IMG/VR virus record: IMGVR_UViG_3300033153_009133
Span: 1 to 37,573 of that record
Direction: 5' to 3' (one strand)
DNA length: 37,573 nucleotides
DNA from: a virus
The notes under the pieces are model-generated. The model ran no database searches. It was not told the origin of the DNA and saw only the letters and a program-made list of their open reading frames with translations. Position 1 is the stretch's first letter. Each line of letters starts with the position of its first letter. A program made the position numbers and the translations under genes. Positions 22,419 through 30,029 of this stretch are shown in pieces.

Positions 22419-23366
22419 GTCCGTTTCCTCCTCGCTCGCCGGATTCTCACCGGCCTCCAATTCTGCATCGGGGATCGCCTCCCCGCCCAACACCTCCGTA
22501 AACCAGGCATAGTCCGGAACGGGCACCTCGATCGTCTTTGCGCCCGCCTCGCCCACGTTTTCGCGAAATGCTTCCAGGGCGACGCCGATCGCGTTGCTCA
22601 GGACGATCCGCTCGTCGACAGTCAGCACTCCCGCTGCGGCCATATCGTCTGCGATATTCGTGAATGCCCGGTGCAGCCTTGCCTGCAAATAATCGCCGAT
22701 CTCCACTGTCCGCGATTCAGCCAATTCTTGCATCTCGCGTGCCGCGTCCGTCAACCTTTGCCACCAGGTCGCAATTCGATTCCTCAATCCCACCCGTTTT
22801 CGCATCCCGATCACTCCCTCGGCCAGCTCCACGGGTGCCAATCCCTTCACCGCGGGCCAATTCGTCAGCGAGATCGCCCGCACCAGGCGCTCCTGGAGGT
22901 CCAACGTCGCCGACACGTAGCGATAGATCCGCTGTCCGATCAGCGAGCGGCCCAGGTCGTTCCACTCGACCGTGGCCAGCAAGCGCTGCCCCTCACGCCA
23001 TAGCCTCGTCACCCAGCCCACCGCCTCGCCGTGGTCGTGCTCGCGATCCACCGGGATCTCGACTCCCGCTGCGCCTTCCTCGAAATTGGCCACATACGCG
23101 TCCAGATCCTCCTCCGTCACCTCGACCTGGTTCCCGCGCATATCCATGAACTCGCCCACCCGCAGGATCTCGATCGGTTGACCCTCCGCGAACTCGGCCG
23201 CCATCAACTCGCTCATCGCCGCATCCTCCACGTTCGCATACAGCGCGCGCATGTGCGCCTCCGCCTCTTTCCGCGTCGGATGACATTTCACGACCTCGCC
23301 CGGCTCCTCTTTCGTCCCCTCGACCACGCAGAACTCGTCCTCTTGCTTTCGAATGAAATACGGCAT
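21930..23366 (-). CDS. prohead protease and scaffold (Mu gpI-like)
   Basis: A 478-residue protein. After a short modular start (MPYFIRKQEDEFCVVEGTKEEPGE..HPTRKEAEAHMRALYANVED, about 1-50) follows the Mu I protease form: GEFMDMRGNQVEVTEEDLDAYVANFEE, VDREHDHGEAVGWVTRLWREGQRLLATVEWND, IGQRIYRYVSATLDL, ISLTNWPAVKGL. The C-terminal third (about 315-385) is a Glu-rich coiled-coil scaffold. It cleaves scaffold and itself during head maturation. A strong internal ribosome site in front of Met at 22418 would make the scaffold alone, as Mu gpI/gpZ do. Confidence 0.85.
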   Translation of the reverse strand: MPYFIRKQEDEFCVVEGTKEEPGEVVKCHPTRKEAEAHMRALYANVEDAAMSELMAAEFAEGQPIEILRVGEFMDMRGNQVEVTEEDLDAYVANFEEGAAGVEIPVDREHDHGEAVGWVTRLWREGQRLLATVEWNDLGRSLIGQRIYRYVSATLDLQERLVRAISLTNWPAVKGLAPVELAEGVIGMRKRVGLRNRIATWWQRLTDAAREMQELAESRTVEIGDYLQARLHRAFTNIADDMAAAGVLTVDERIVLSNAIGVALEAFRENVGEAGAKTIEVPVPDYAWFTEVLGGEAIPDAELEAGENPASEEETDMGEERRLTEEQLAELKRQAREEVEAELAEQQRQLAELRKRVREEVETELREKLERRQGYVEFAEQICGDGEAGLSARRDDVVAFLEALPEELVEQAKALLGAKVVDFSERGSARDGENRKALPDEIVAALESGQISVADLSNPILGLGELSEYDLSKWKKEG

Positions 23367-23378
23367 CCCTCTCTCTCC

Positions 23379-23789
23379 CTAGCGGATCGCCCGTTCCCCC
23401 GCCTGCTCCAGCATCCGATCCAGCTCGCCCCGGTTTTCCTCGATGATCTGCTCCGCCGTTTTCCATCTCCCGCGGTGGGCTGCCGCCTGCATCGTCCCCA
23501 ATTGCACGTATGCCGCGCCCGGGCGCGTGTTCGTCATCCGCGCCTCCAACCGATGCAACCCCACATGTCGCACCCGCGTCGTCGCCGAGCTCCACCGCTG
23601 TCCCAACAACCCGGTCCGCCGATACCGCGTCCCCGGCACTTGGGGAGGATATTCGGCCAAATCGCCGCGCAATATCGCCAGGAACTCGGTCAGCGCGTCG
23701 CTGACCCCCTGGTCCAACTTGCCCGGCACCCGCCGCAATCGGTCGATCAGCGCCCCGAGGCCCTTGATCCGCAATTTGATGTCCAGCAT
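23379..23789 (-). CDS. virion morphogenesis protein (Mu gpG / HK97 gp10-like)
   Basis: A 136-residue protein: LDIKLRIKGLGALIDRLRRVPGKLDQG..ALTEFLAILRGDLAEYPP, then the conserved GTRYRRTGLLGQRW, ATTRV..VGLHRLEARMTN..AAYVQLGTMQ. This is the layout of HK97 gp10/Mu gpG family tail completion proteins: amphipathic helix, P-x-x-T-G-x-L-x-x-S/W, and a Y-x-x-x-H/Q-x-G strand. It sits between portal and protease as in Mu-like heads and helps join head and tail. Confidence 0.75.
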   Translation of the reverse strand: MLDIKLRIKGLGALIDRLRRVPGKLDQGVSDALTEFLAILRGDLAEYPPQVPGTRYRRTGLLGQRWSSATTRVRHVGLHRLEARMTNTRPGAAYVQLGTMQAAAHRGRWKTAEQIIEENRGELDRMLEQAGERAIR

Positions 23790-23799
23790 TGTCCGCTCC

Positions 23800-23832
23800 A
23801 GACCCTAAGGGTTTTCAAAACCCTTAGGGTCT
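23800..23832. repeat. ACCCTAAGGGT hairpin repeat, copy 5
   Basis: AGACCCTAAGGGTTTTC / AAAACCCTTAGGGTCT starting exactly at the portal stop codon (23832-23834) and filling the gap to the next gene. Confidence 0.9.
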
Positions 23833-25913
23833 TATCTCATCTCCGCCGCTACGTCATCGAACCGCCGCCCCAACCACGGCCCCTCGCTCACGATCACCCC
23901 GTGCAGCGCCCGATCCCCTTGCACTACGCCCCATGGCGTCTCCAGCGGGCGCGTGCTCACGCGCTCGTCGTTCGCCGTCATCCACACCCCGACCCATGTC
24001 CCGTCCGGCAATCGCCGCTCCACCGTCCAGCACCGGCAATTCGTCCGCGTCGGCGGCTGATAGACGTATCGCACCCCCAGTTGCGCCCCGATCTCGCGGC
24101 TCGCCGCCGAGGCCGCGCGCGTCGCCTCCGTCGCCGCGATCGCCCGCGCCCGCGATTCGCTGAATGTCGGCTCCAACATCCTGGCCAGATCCGCGACATC
24201 CCCGCCTGCCTGCAACCACCCCTTCATCGCGCGCCGCAATTGCTCCCGCGTCGTCTCTGTCAGATCGCGCACCAGATCGAACGTGTACGTGCTCACCCAA
24301 TCCAGCGCTTCCGCGTTCGCATCGCTCCAATCCACATCCGGATCGCCCCTGGCGCGCGCCTCGCCCATCCCGGCCACCGCCAGCACGAGCAGCGAGAGCA
24401 ACGCCGCCGCGAGCTGCCTTTCCTCCTTCGTCCAGAACTCGGCGTCGTCCGGCAGATTTGGGTTCCGCGCCGCCGCCTTGGCCACGCGCTCCGCCTGCGC
24501 CCCCAGGAAATCCGAGATCTCCTCCTCGAGCGCCTCCTCGATCTCGTCCCGCGCCTCCTCCACCGGCGACGCCAATTCTGCCATCTCCGATTCCGCGTCC
24601 CCCGTAGGGGCAAACCTATGTGTTTGCCCCTGGCGTGTCTGCCCATCGCGTGTCTGCCCCTCGCGTGTCTGCCCCTCGCCTCCCTGCTCTTCTCGAACCG
24701 TGATCGTCGGCATCCCTACCCGATGCCGCAACCACGCCTCGTCCTCCTCCGACCAGGTCAGCAACGCCTGCACTTGCTGCAGCCACGAACCCAATTGCGC
24801 CAGCGCCGGTTTCTCGACCCGCTTGTGCGCCAGCACCGGGTCCCCCGTCAGTCCTGGAAATGCCGCCGCGTTGTACGCCATCAAACGCCGCACACCGAAC
24901 CGGTTGATCACTGCCGACATGCGGTCCAACAGCCCGTCGACCGCCATCAAGAACAACTGGCTCTTGTCGCTCCCCAGCGCCCAGCTCCCTGTCTGTCCTG
25001 TGCCCAGGTCCAGGAAATCCGCCAGCAACGTCTGCATGATCAGCCGCCGCTCGTATTTGATCTGCTCCAGCAGGCTCGCCGCCCCCGCGTTCGACGCGCT
25101 CTCCAGCCGAAATTTCACGCTGCTCGGCACGCTGACGTATTGTTTCTCGTCCACCGTCAGCGCCTGTCCCACGCTCTGCACCTGCGCCACGTCGTCATCG
25201 TCCGGCCGCTCCTCGAACTCGAACACCGGCAGCCCGACGAACGTCCGTTGCCACCCGATCCCCGAGATGATGTGCAGGTTCTTGAGGAAATACCACGGCT
25301 CGTAGATGCTCTCCGCGAGCGCCCAACCCTCCGGGCTCGTCCCATCGCGCTGCCCGCGGTAATGCAACGATTTCTCGATCGGGATCGCGATTTCGACATA
25401 GTTCGGCGCTGGGCGCTGCACCATGGCGCGCACGCCCCCCGCCTCGTCGAACTCCCATCGGTCGAACGCGCTCTGTCGCCTCTCCGCCCACTTGCGCCAC
25501 CCGATCAGCCCATCGTCGTATGCGCTCGCATGACGACCCCTCGGCCCTTGCCGTCGCTTGTAACAGATCTCTTGCCAGCTCCACCCGAACCATACGCAGC
25601 TCAGCGCGTCCTCGATCGCGTCCTCGATCGTCAGGCTCATGTCCCGAATGCACGTCTCCATGAACTCTGCCGCGCGCTTGTCCGCGTCCGTCCGTTCCCC
25701 GCCGACCTCGAAATACCAGCTCGCCGTGCGGGCCAGCAGGATCAGCGCGTTCAGTATAGCCCGCACCGTCGGATCGCGTCGCCGCATCTCGTCGTACGTC
25801 GCGTACGCCTCCGGCCAGCGCAGTTGCGACGTATACGCCTCGCTCACCTGGCCCGCGAACGCCCTCAGGCCCGTCTCGCCTCGTTCGCTCAGATCCGGCC
25901 TCAACCTGGCCAT
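23832..25913 (-). CDS. portal protein fused to a MuF-type minor head domain
   Basis: A 693-residue protein. Residues 1-430 are a Mu gp29/DUF935-type portal (YDEMRRRDPTVRAILNALILLA near the start, GFxWQEICYKRR, LADFLDLGTGQTGSWAL). Residues about 430-460 hold three GQTR repeats encoded by a host-type DNA repeat. From about 500 on comes a helical region, and the C-terminus has SRARAIAATEATRAASAAS and WMTANDERVS, the MuF/SPP1 gp7 signature, though the usual C-x-x-C part after DERV is absent. Portal and MuF are usually separate genes. The stop lies in a hairpin repeat; the start overlaps terL by 13 nt. Confidence 0.85.
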   Translation of the reverse strand: MARLRPDLSERGETGLRAFAGQVSEAYTSQLRWPEAYATYDEMRRRDPTVRAILNALILLARTASWYFEVGGERTDADKRAAEFMETCIRDMSLTIEDAIEDALSCVWFGWSWQEICYKRRQGPRGRHASAYDDGLIGWRKWAERRQSAFDRWEFDEAGGVRAMVQRPAPNYVEIAIPIEKSLHYRGQRDGTSPEGWALAESIYEPWYFLKNLHIISGIGWQRTFVGLPVFEFEERPDDDDVAQVQSVGQALTVDEKQYVSVPSSVKFRLESASNAGAASLLEQIKYERRLIMQTLLADFLDLGTGQTGSWALGSDKSQLFLMAVDGLLDRMSAVINRFGVRRLMAYNAAAFPGLTGDPVLAHKRVEKPALAQLGSWLQQVQALLTWSEEDEAWLRHRVGMPTITVREEQGGEGQTREGQTRDGQTRQGQTHRFAPTGDAESEMAELASPVEEARDEIEEALEEEISDFLGAQAERVAKAAARNPNLPDDAEFWTKEERQLAAALLSLLVLAVAGMGEARARGDPDVDWSDANAEALDWVSTYTFDLVRDLTETTREQLRRAMKGWLQAGGDVADLARMLEPTFSESRARAIAATEATRAASAASREIGAQLGVRYVYQPPTRTNCRCWTVERRLPDGTWVGVWMTANDERVSTRPLETPWGVVQGDRALHGVIVSEGPWLGRRFDDVAAEMR
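24604..24677. repeat. in-frame 15-bp repeat insertion inside the portal gene
   Basis: GTAGGGGCAAACCTATGTGTTTGCCCC followed by three near-copies of CGCGTGTCTGCCCCT (15 bp, five codons). On the - strand it reads GQTRE/GQTRD/GQTRQ/GQTHR. Same family as the window-end repeat, but the unit is a multiple of three here. Confidence 0.9.
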
Positions 25914-27508
25914 CTATCCTCTCCCGCCATCGCAAACGGCTCCCGCGCCCGCTCCCCAAACGGATCCCATCGGCTGGGCGCGCTCGGCGCCTGCGGGATT
26001 TCGCTCATCCGCACCAACCCCGCCGGGAGCATTTGCACCGCCCCGCTTACCGCGTCCACCTGGTCGTCGTGTGCCCCGCGTGGGAATGCCAGGCATTCGG
26101 CGATGAATGTGTCGTTCCACGGACCGCGCAGCATCCGCACCAGCCCGTCCTCGATCCGGCTCGCCCACACGTTCGCCCGGACCTCCTTGTTCCCCACCCG
26201 TTGCGGATCCACCCCGCGCAGCGCCAGCCCCTGCAGATCGGGATCGCGCTGCAGCTCCTGGAAATACCCCCCTTGCTGCCCGCTCACCTCGATCCCCTGC
26301 TCCACCTCGGCTCCGTCCGCCAGCATCACCCGCTTCATCCGCGGCCGGGCGTCCGCCCACGGCCCCGGCATCCTGGCCATGTCGGCGATGTACAGCCTGC
26401 CGTCGCTCCCGCGTCCCACGCGCGCCCCCGCGATGAAATCCGCGCGCTCCCGGCCGCTGACGGCGAGGTCCCAGTACCGCGCCCAACGCACCTGGATCCG
26501 TTCCGGCAGCGCATCCACGATCTCGATCAGATGCGCCTTGATCACCGCACCCTCTTTGCGTCGCGGCCGCTGCTGATACAGCGCATCCCATTCGTACCCG
26601 CCCACGTTCGCGCGGATCCGCGCCAATGTCTCCCGATCGTATTTCTCCGGCCATAGCGCCTCGCCTGGCCTCCGCCCCAGCGGGTCCACCCCCATCCAGA
26701 ACCCGCTCCGCAGCGCCTCGATCACCTCGCTCGGCTCCACCTGCGCCGCCCATTCCTCCGCCACGCCCGGCAGGCAGAGTACCGTCCACTGGTCCGCGCC
26801 CTCCTCCTCGACCATTCGTCGCAGCAATCGCCCCGCCAGATCGTCCTCGTGCCAGCGCTGGTGCATCAACACCACCGCCGCGCCCTCCTCGAGCCGCGTG
26901 TAAAACGTGCTCCGATACCAGTCGTCCGTCCGATCGCGCACTGCCTGGCTCTCCGCGTCGTTTCGGTCACGAAACGGATCATCGATGATCCCGAGGTGCG
27001 CCCCCCGACCAATGATCGCGCCTCCCACGCCCGCCGCCACCATCCCGCCCCGGTGGTGCGCGAGATCCCAGGCGTTCGCCGCCCGGCTATCGTCCGCGAT
27101 CCGCACCGGGCGCTCTGCCGCGCTCTTGTCCCCCCACAGCGCCCGAAATGGCATGTCCTGCACGATATTTCTCACCTGCCGCGAGAACCCCGTCGCCAGA
27201 TCTCCCGTGCACGAGCTCAGGATCACCCGGGCCCAGGGATTCCGGCCCAGGAACCACGCCGGAAACCGCACCGACACCAGTTCCGATTTTCCGTGGCGGG
27301 GCGGCATGAATACCATCAACCGCCCGATCCCCTCGCGCCCGCCGGTGGAGACGTACCGTTCCACCTCCTCGAGGTACGAGGCCAACAGTCGGTGTACCGC
27401 CGCCGCCCGATACTGCCGGAACGCGTACTGCGCGAACTCGATCAATCGCCGCTTGGCCAACTCGCGGCGCGCACGCTCCTGCCTGGCCAGCTCCCGGCTA
27501 CTCGCCAT
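25901..27508 (-). CDS. terL: terminase large subunit
   Basis: A 535-residue protein. ATPase: Walker A PPRHGKS (69-75), adenine-proximal VRFPAWFLGRNP, Walker B LGIIDDP (172-178), and a coupling motif after VVLMHQRWHEDD. The nuclease domain starts YWDLAVSGRERADFIAGARV (about 350-370; first catalytic Asp) and ends with a late DDQVDAVSGAVQML acidic pair. The MPPRHGKSELVS form is that of the Mu gp28/Terminase_6-type family. It packages DNA into the prohead and cuts it. Overlaps terS by 11 nt and portal by 13 nt. Confidence 0.95.
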   Translation of the reverse strand: MASSRELARQERARRELAKRRLIEFAQYAFRQYRAAAVHRLLASYLEEVERYVSTGGREGIGRLMVFMPPRHGKSELVSVRFPAWFLGRNPWARVILSSCTGDLATGFSRQVRNIVQDMPFRALWGDKSAAERPVRIADDSRAANAWDLAHHRGGMVAAGVGGAIIGRGAHLGIIDDPFRDRNDAESQAVRDRTDDWYRSTFYTRLEEGAAVVLMHQRWHEDDLAGRLLRRMVEEEGADQWTVLCLPGVAEEWAAQVEPSEVIEALRSGFWMGVDPLGRRPGEALWPEKYDRETLARIRANVGGYEWDALYQQRPRRKEGAVIKAHLIEIVDALPERIQVRWARYWDLAVSGRERADFIAGARVGRGSDGRLYIADMARMPGPWADARPRMKRVMLADGAEVEQGIEVSGQQGGYFQELQRDPDLQGLALRGVDPQRVGNKEVRANVWASRIEDGLVRMLRGPWNDTFIAECLAFPRGAHDDQVDAVSGAVQMLPAGLVRMSEIPQAPSAPSRWDPFGERAREPFAMAGEDRWPG

Positions 27509-28052
27509 CCGGACCCCCGGCCAATGCCTGCAGCTCCTCGTCCGACAGCGCCGCCACGTCCTCCGGCGTCTCCACGTCGCGCCGGATCGTCAGCCCGATC
27601 CGCGGGTCATAGTCCCCCAGCATCTCCAGCGCCAATTTGCGGTCCGCGTGCGCTCGCGGGTTTGGGTTGCTCGCCGCCTCGATCAGCGCCCGGTAGATTT
27701 CCGGCCGGTGTTTCGCCAATGCCGAGGCCGCCAGTTTCGCGATCTCGGCCTCCATCGCCGGGTTCTGTTTCCACTTTGAGATCTGCCGGTCGCTTGTCAG
27801 TCCCAGGACCTGCGTCGCCAGCTCCTCCTGCGTCCGTGGCGTGCGTTTATCCCCCGGCAGCGCGGCCCATAGCATGTACACCGCCTGCCGCCACGGCCAC
27901 CCCTCGCCGATCAGCCGCCAGTAATCCTCCATCCACGGCGCATAGCCCTCCTCCGCCTCGAAAATGCGCCGTGCCTCGGCCGCCCGCCGCGCCGCCTCCG
28001 CCTGCGGGTCCTCCACCGGCTCCATCCCCGGAAATGTCACCTGCTCCCTCAT
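27498..28052 (-). CDS. terminase small subunit-like protein
   Basis: A 184-residue protein immediately before terL. A helix-turn-helix lies in the middle (TQEELATQVLGLTSDRQISKWKQNP, about 90-114), followed by helices with AKLAASALAKHRPEIYRALIEAA and ADRKLALEMLGDYDP, as in small terminases that bind the packaging site through an HTH and oligomerise through the C-terminal helices. The upstream DNA holds a 17-bp inverted repeat. GGGGAATGAG precedes ATG 28052. Confidence 0.75.
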   Translation of the reverse strand: MREQVTFPGMEPVEDPQAEAARRAAEARRIFEAEEGYAPWMEDYWRLIGEGWPWRQAVYMLWAALPGDKRTPRTQEELATQVLGLTSDRQISKWKQNPAMEAEIAKLAASALAKHRPEIYRALIEAASNPNPRAHADRKLALEMLGDYDPRIGLTIRRDVETPEDVAALSDEELQALAGGPDGE

Positions 28053-28076
28053 CTCATTCCCCAGTCCACCGCCCCC

Positions 28077-28141
28077 GGCGTCGGATCGGACGGGGCGGGT
28101 CGCTGTGGAGAGGATCCAGCATCGCCGTCCGACCCGACGCC
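28077..28141. repeat. 17-bp inverted repeat upstream of terS
   Basis: Arms GGCGTCGGATCGGACGG (28077-28093) and CCGTCCGACCCGACGCC (28125-28141), one mismatch, 31-nt loop. On the - strand it lies between the coiled-coil gene and terS, where pac or cos sites usually are. It could also be an mRNA hairpin. Confidence 0.7.
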
Positions 28142-28152
28142 CGAGGCGTCGG

Positions 28153-28572
28153 TCATTCGCGCTCGATCTCTTCGGGATCCAGGCCGTTCTGGAGCGCCCA
28201 GCGGTATAGCCGCTCGTACCGGTCCTGCGCTGCCCGCAACTCTATGTCCATCCGCGCCAACGATCGCCGCAACGCCGCGTTTTCCCGGCCCAACCGCGAG
28301 ATCTCTGATCTCAGCTCCTCGTTTTCCTGCTTCAACGTCTCGCATTGCGCGCGCATCGCCGCGATCTCATCGCGCAATGCGCCCTCGTCCGTTACCAACC
28401 GCTCGTACTCGGCGCGCAGATTCTCGATCACCGTCTGGAGCGCCTCCAGATCCGCCCTCCGCGCGCCTGTGCGCGCCTCCCGCCACGCCGCCCGGGCCGA
28501 TAGGATCCCCCCGATCCCGCCCAGACCTCCCAGTGCCGCGATGATGGCCAAAATGATCTCGCCCGGGCTCAC
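28153..28572 (-). CDS. membrane-anchored coiled-coil protein
   Basis: A 139-residue protein. GTG 28572 follows the holin-like stop by one base. Residues 5-24 (GEIILAIIAALGGLGGIGGIL) are a TM helix, then a long coiled coil (ADLEALQTVIENLRAEYERLV, LKQENEELRSEISRLGRENA) to about 115 and a C-terminal helix (RYERLYRWALQNGLDPEEIE). N-anchored rods next to a holin are often Rz/i-spanin-like or lysis accessory proteins; if the host has one membrane, as many Chloroflexota do, a spanin role would not fit. Role uncertain. Confidence 0.7.
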   Translation of the reverse strand: MSPGEIILAIIAALGGLGGIGGILSARAAWREARTGARRADLEALQTVIENLRAEYERLVTDEGALRDEIAAMRAQCETLKQENEELRSEISRLGRENAALRRSLARMDIELRAAQDRYERLYRWALQNGLDPEEIERE

Positions 28573-28573
28573 C

Positions 28574-28942
28574 TTAACGCTCGCCTCCTCTGCGCGTCGC
28601 CTCGGCCAATCGCCTCTGCACCTCGCGCAATTTGCGTTCCTCCCGCACGCGCTTGTCGTACACATGCGCCGCCTGGCTCCCCATCCACGCCACGAACCCT
28701 AGCGCCAGCGCTCGCCAGTATGGTTCCAGCGTCGCCCACGTCTCGCTTGGCACGAATTGCAGCGCCGCTGCCGCGGCCATCGGCAACGCGATGTGGATCC
28801 CCAGCACGATCCACTTTTTCGCCTCTGAGTCGAGCCGCTGGAACGGCTTCACATGCTCCAGCAGGAACGCCACGATTACGCCCGCCAGACCGCCGCCCGC
28901 CACCCGCGTCAAAAACTCGACCAGCGTCGGAACCTCGCCCAT
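28574..28942 (-). CDS. holin-like membrane protein
   Basis: A 122-residue protein. ATG 28942 (MGEVPTLVEFLTRVAGG) has AAAGGAGGCAGAG upstream. Three hydrophobic segments: AGGGLAGVIVAFLLEHV (about 15-32), WIVLGIHIALPMAAAAALQFV (about 44-64) and YWRALALGFVAWMGSQAAHV (about 74-93), then a very basic charged tail (DKRVREERKLREVQRR). The size and three-TM plan with charged C-terminus match phage holins. The 92-bp duplication upstream carries a second, truncated copy of its ribosome site and first codons. Confidence 0.7.
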   Translation of the reverse strand: MGEVPTLVEFLTRVAGGGLAGVIVAFLLEHVKPFQRLDSEAKKWIVLGIHIALPMAAAAALQFVPSETWATLEPYWRALALGFVAWMGSQAAHVYDKRVREERKLREVQRRLAEATRRGGER

Positions 28943-29118
28943 CTCTGCCTCCTTTCCCGTTCCATCCCCATCCATCGTAGGGGCAGACCTACGTGTCTGC
29001 CCCTTATATGTCTATCCCCCTAACGCTCGCCCATCTCTGCCTCCTCTCCCGTTCCATCCCCATCCATCGTAGGGGCAGACCTACGTGTCTGCCCCTTATA
29101 TGTCTATCCCCCTAACGC
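28935..29118. repeat. 92-bp tandem duplication with a host-type repeat and a duplicated start site
   Basis: Two near-identical 92-bp copies (28935-29026 and 29027-29118). Each contains the holin-like gene's leader (GAGGCAGAG ATGGGCGAG on the - strand) and a GTAGGGGCAGACCTACGTGTCTGCCCC element. In the upstream copy translation would stop after four codons (MGER). Confidence 0.95.
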
Positions 29119-29127
29119 GTCTGCCCT

Positions 29128-29169
29128 TCCCAAACACAAAGAGCGCCGCTCCTCTCGGAACGGCGCTCT
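29128..29169 (-). terminator. intrinsic terminator
   Basis: Nine-bp perfect stem AGAGCGCCG / CGGCGCTCT, then CTTTGTGTTT on the - strand. It ends the unit holding the 57-residue ORF and the hairpin RNA. Confidence 0.65.
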
Positions 29170-29291
29170 CACCCGAGCCACGCCTACAAGCCCCCGACCT
29201 CCCCGGCGAGGTCGAGAGCCTTGCTCGCGCGCCCCTCCATCTTCCAGGAGGGGCATTTTCTTTGTCAACTGCCCGATTCGGGCAAAGAAAA
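29140..29291 (-). ncRNA. candidate structured RNA made of four hairpins
   Basis: On the - strand, in order: TTTTCTTTG / CAAAGAAAA with an inner GCCCGA / TCGGGC (29291-29256), GCCCCTCC / GGAGGGGC (29254-29231), CGACCTC / GAGGTCG (29214-29195), then terminator stem AGAGCGCCG / CGGCGCTCT (29169-29140). All stems are perfect. No ORF covers it, and it follows a 57-residue ORF with its own promoter. Function unknown. Confidence 0.55.
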
Positions 29292-29329
29292 TCTCAAATC
29301 GAATGGACCGCCAGCGTCCCGCTGGCCCG

Positions 29330-29503
29330 CTACGGCTTGAACTGCAGCTCGATCACCACCGGTTTCTCCAGGTTGTCCTGCGCCACGTGCACGATCACCC
29401 GCCCCGTCCGCACCTGGTTGATCAACTCCCGCCGCGAGCGCAACTCAGCCACAATGCGCTCCGTCAGCTCCCTCTCCCGTGCTCTCACCGCAGTCGTCGA
29501 CAT
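29330..29503 (-). CDS. 57-residue hypothetical protein
   Basis: ATG 29503 (MSTTAVRAREREL) has GGAGG upstream; the open frame further 5' overlaps the promoter. The helix ELTERIVAELRSRRELINQV is followed by three strand-like stretches (GRVIVHVAQDN, PVVIELQFKP). Small DNA-binding or regulatory proteins look like this, but I cannot name a family. A near-consensus promoter stands just upstream and a multi-hairpin RNA just downstream. Confidence 0.6.
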   Translation of the reverse strand: MSTTAVRARERELTERIVAELRSRRELINQVRTGRVIVHVAQDNLEKPVVIELQFKP

Positions 29504-29536
29504 CCAACCTCCGTCCACCGGGTTCTCTTCGTGTCC

Positions 29537-29566
29537 AATATACCATAACCCGCCGTCCACTGTCAA
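29537..29566 (-). promoter_or_regulatory. near-consensus sigma-70 promoter
   Basis: TTGACA (29566-29561), 18-bp spacer, TATATT (29542-29537) on the - strand, about 35 bp before the 57-residue ORF start. Confidence 0.75.
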
Positions 29567-29682
29567 CCGCCCACTCCCCCGCCGCCGTGCCCATCGTGCG
29601 TGCGTGCCCCCGAACCCTACTCAGGGCACGTCGTGCACGCCCGGCAGGGCAGGGCAGTGCTCTGACAGGTTTCCCAAGCCTC

Positions 29683-30027
29683 TCAGGTCTTCCCCTTCCC
29701 CCTCCACACCTCCACCCACCACCCATTCTCCCGCGCCACCCGCCGCGTCCGCACGTCCCATTCTCGCCGCGTCGCCCACTGATACAGCGCTCTCTGTGCC
29801 CGCGTCGCCTCTCTCCGCTCCGCATACCAAAACCACAAACGCGCATCCGGCCGCAACTCCATCTCCAGGCGCGCATACTCCGCCTCATACCGAGGTTCTC
29901 TTTGCTTCTTGGCCAGCATCTGGCGATACATGCATCGCGGATCGTTTTCATCGCACTCCGGCAGTGCACAATGCAGACATTGTTGCTCCGCGAGCGAGAG
30001 CTCCCGGATCAATTGCACCTCGGCCAT
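29683..30027 (-). CDS. cysteine-motif small protein
   Basis: A 114-residue protein, ATG 30027 just 2 nt after the preceding stop, GAGGTAAG before it. It has C17-x-x-C20-x(4)-C25-x(6)-C32 (CLHCALPECDENDPRC), a likely Zn site, in a helix-rich setting, then the acidic/basic helix YEAEYARLEMEL and a Trp-rich C-terminus (RRVARENGWWVEVWRGKG) that looks like a DNA-binding homeodomain/RHH-like end. The CLHCxLPECDExDPRC form is seen in phage small regulators; function not assigned. Confidence 0.65.
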   Translation of the reverse strand: MAEVQLIRELSLAEQQCLHCALPECDENDPRCMYRQMLAKKQREPRYEAEYARLEMELRPDARLWFWYAERREATRAQRALYQWATRREWDVRTRRVARENGWWVEVWRGKGKT

Positions 30028-30029
30028 GC

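Noticed and set aside
19418-26576. Very long + strand open frames (for example 774 and 1181 codons) over the capsid and portal genes
   Set aside because: They are antisense shadows of real - strand genes in GC-rich DNA: low-complexity Arg/Pro/His composition, no domains, no ribosome sites.
28153-28572. Firm assignment as i-spanin
   Set aside because: The TM plus coiled-coil shape fits, but no o-spanin lipoprotein is seen and the inferred host may lack an outer membrane.
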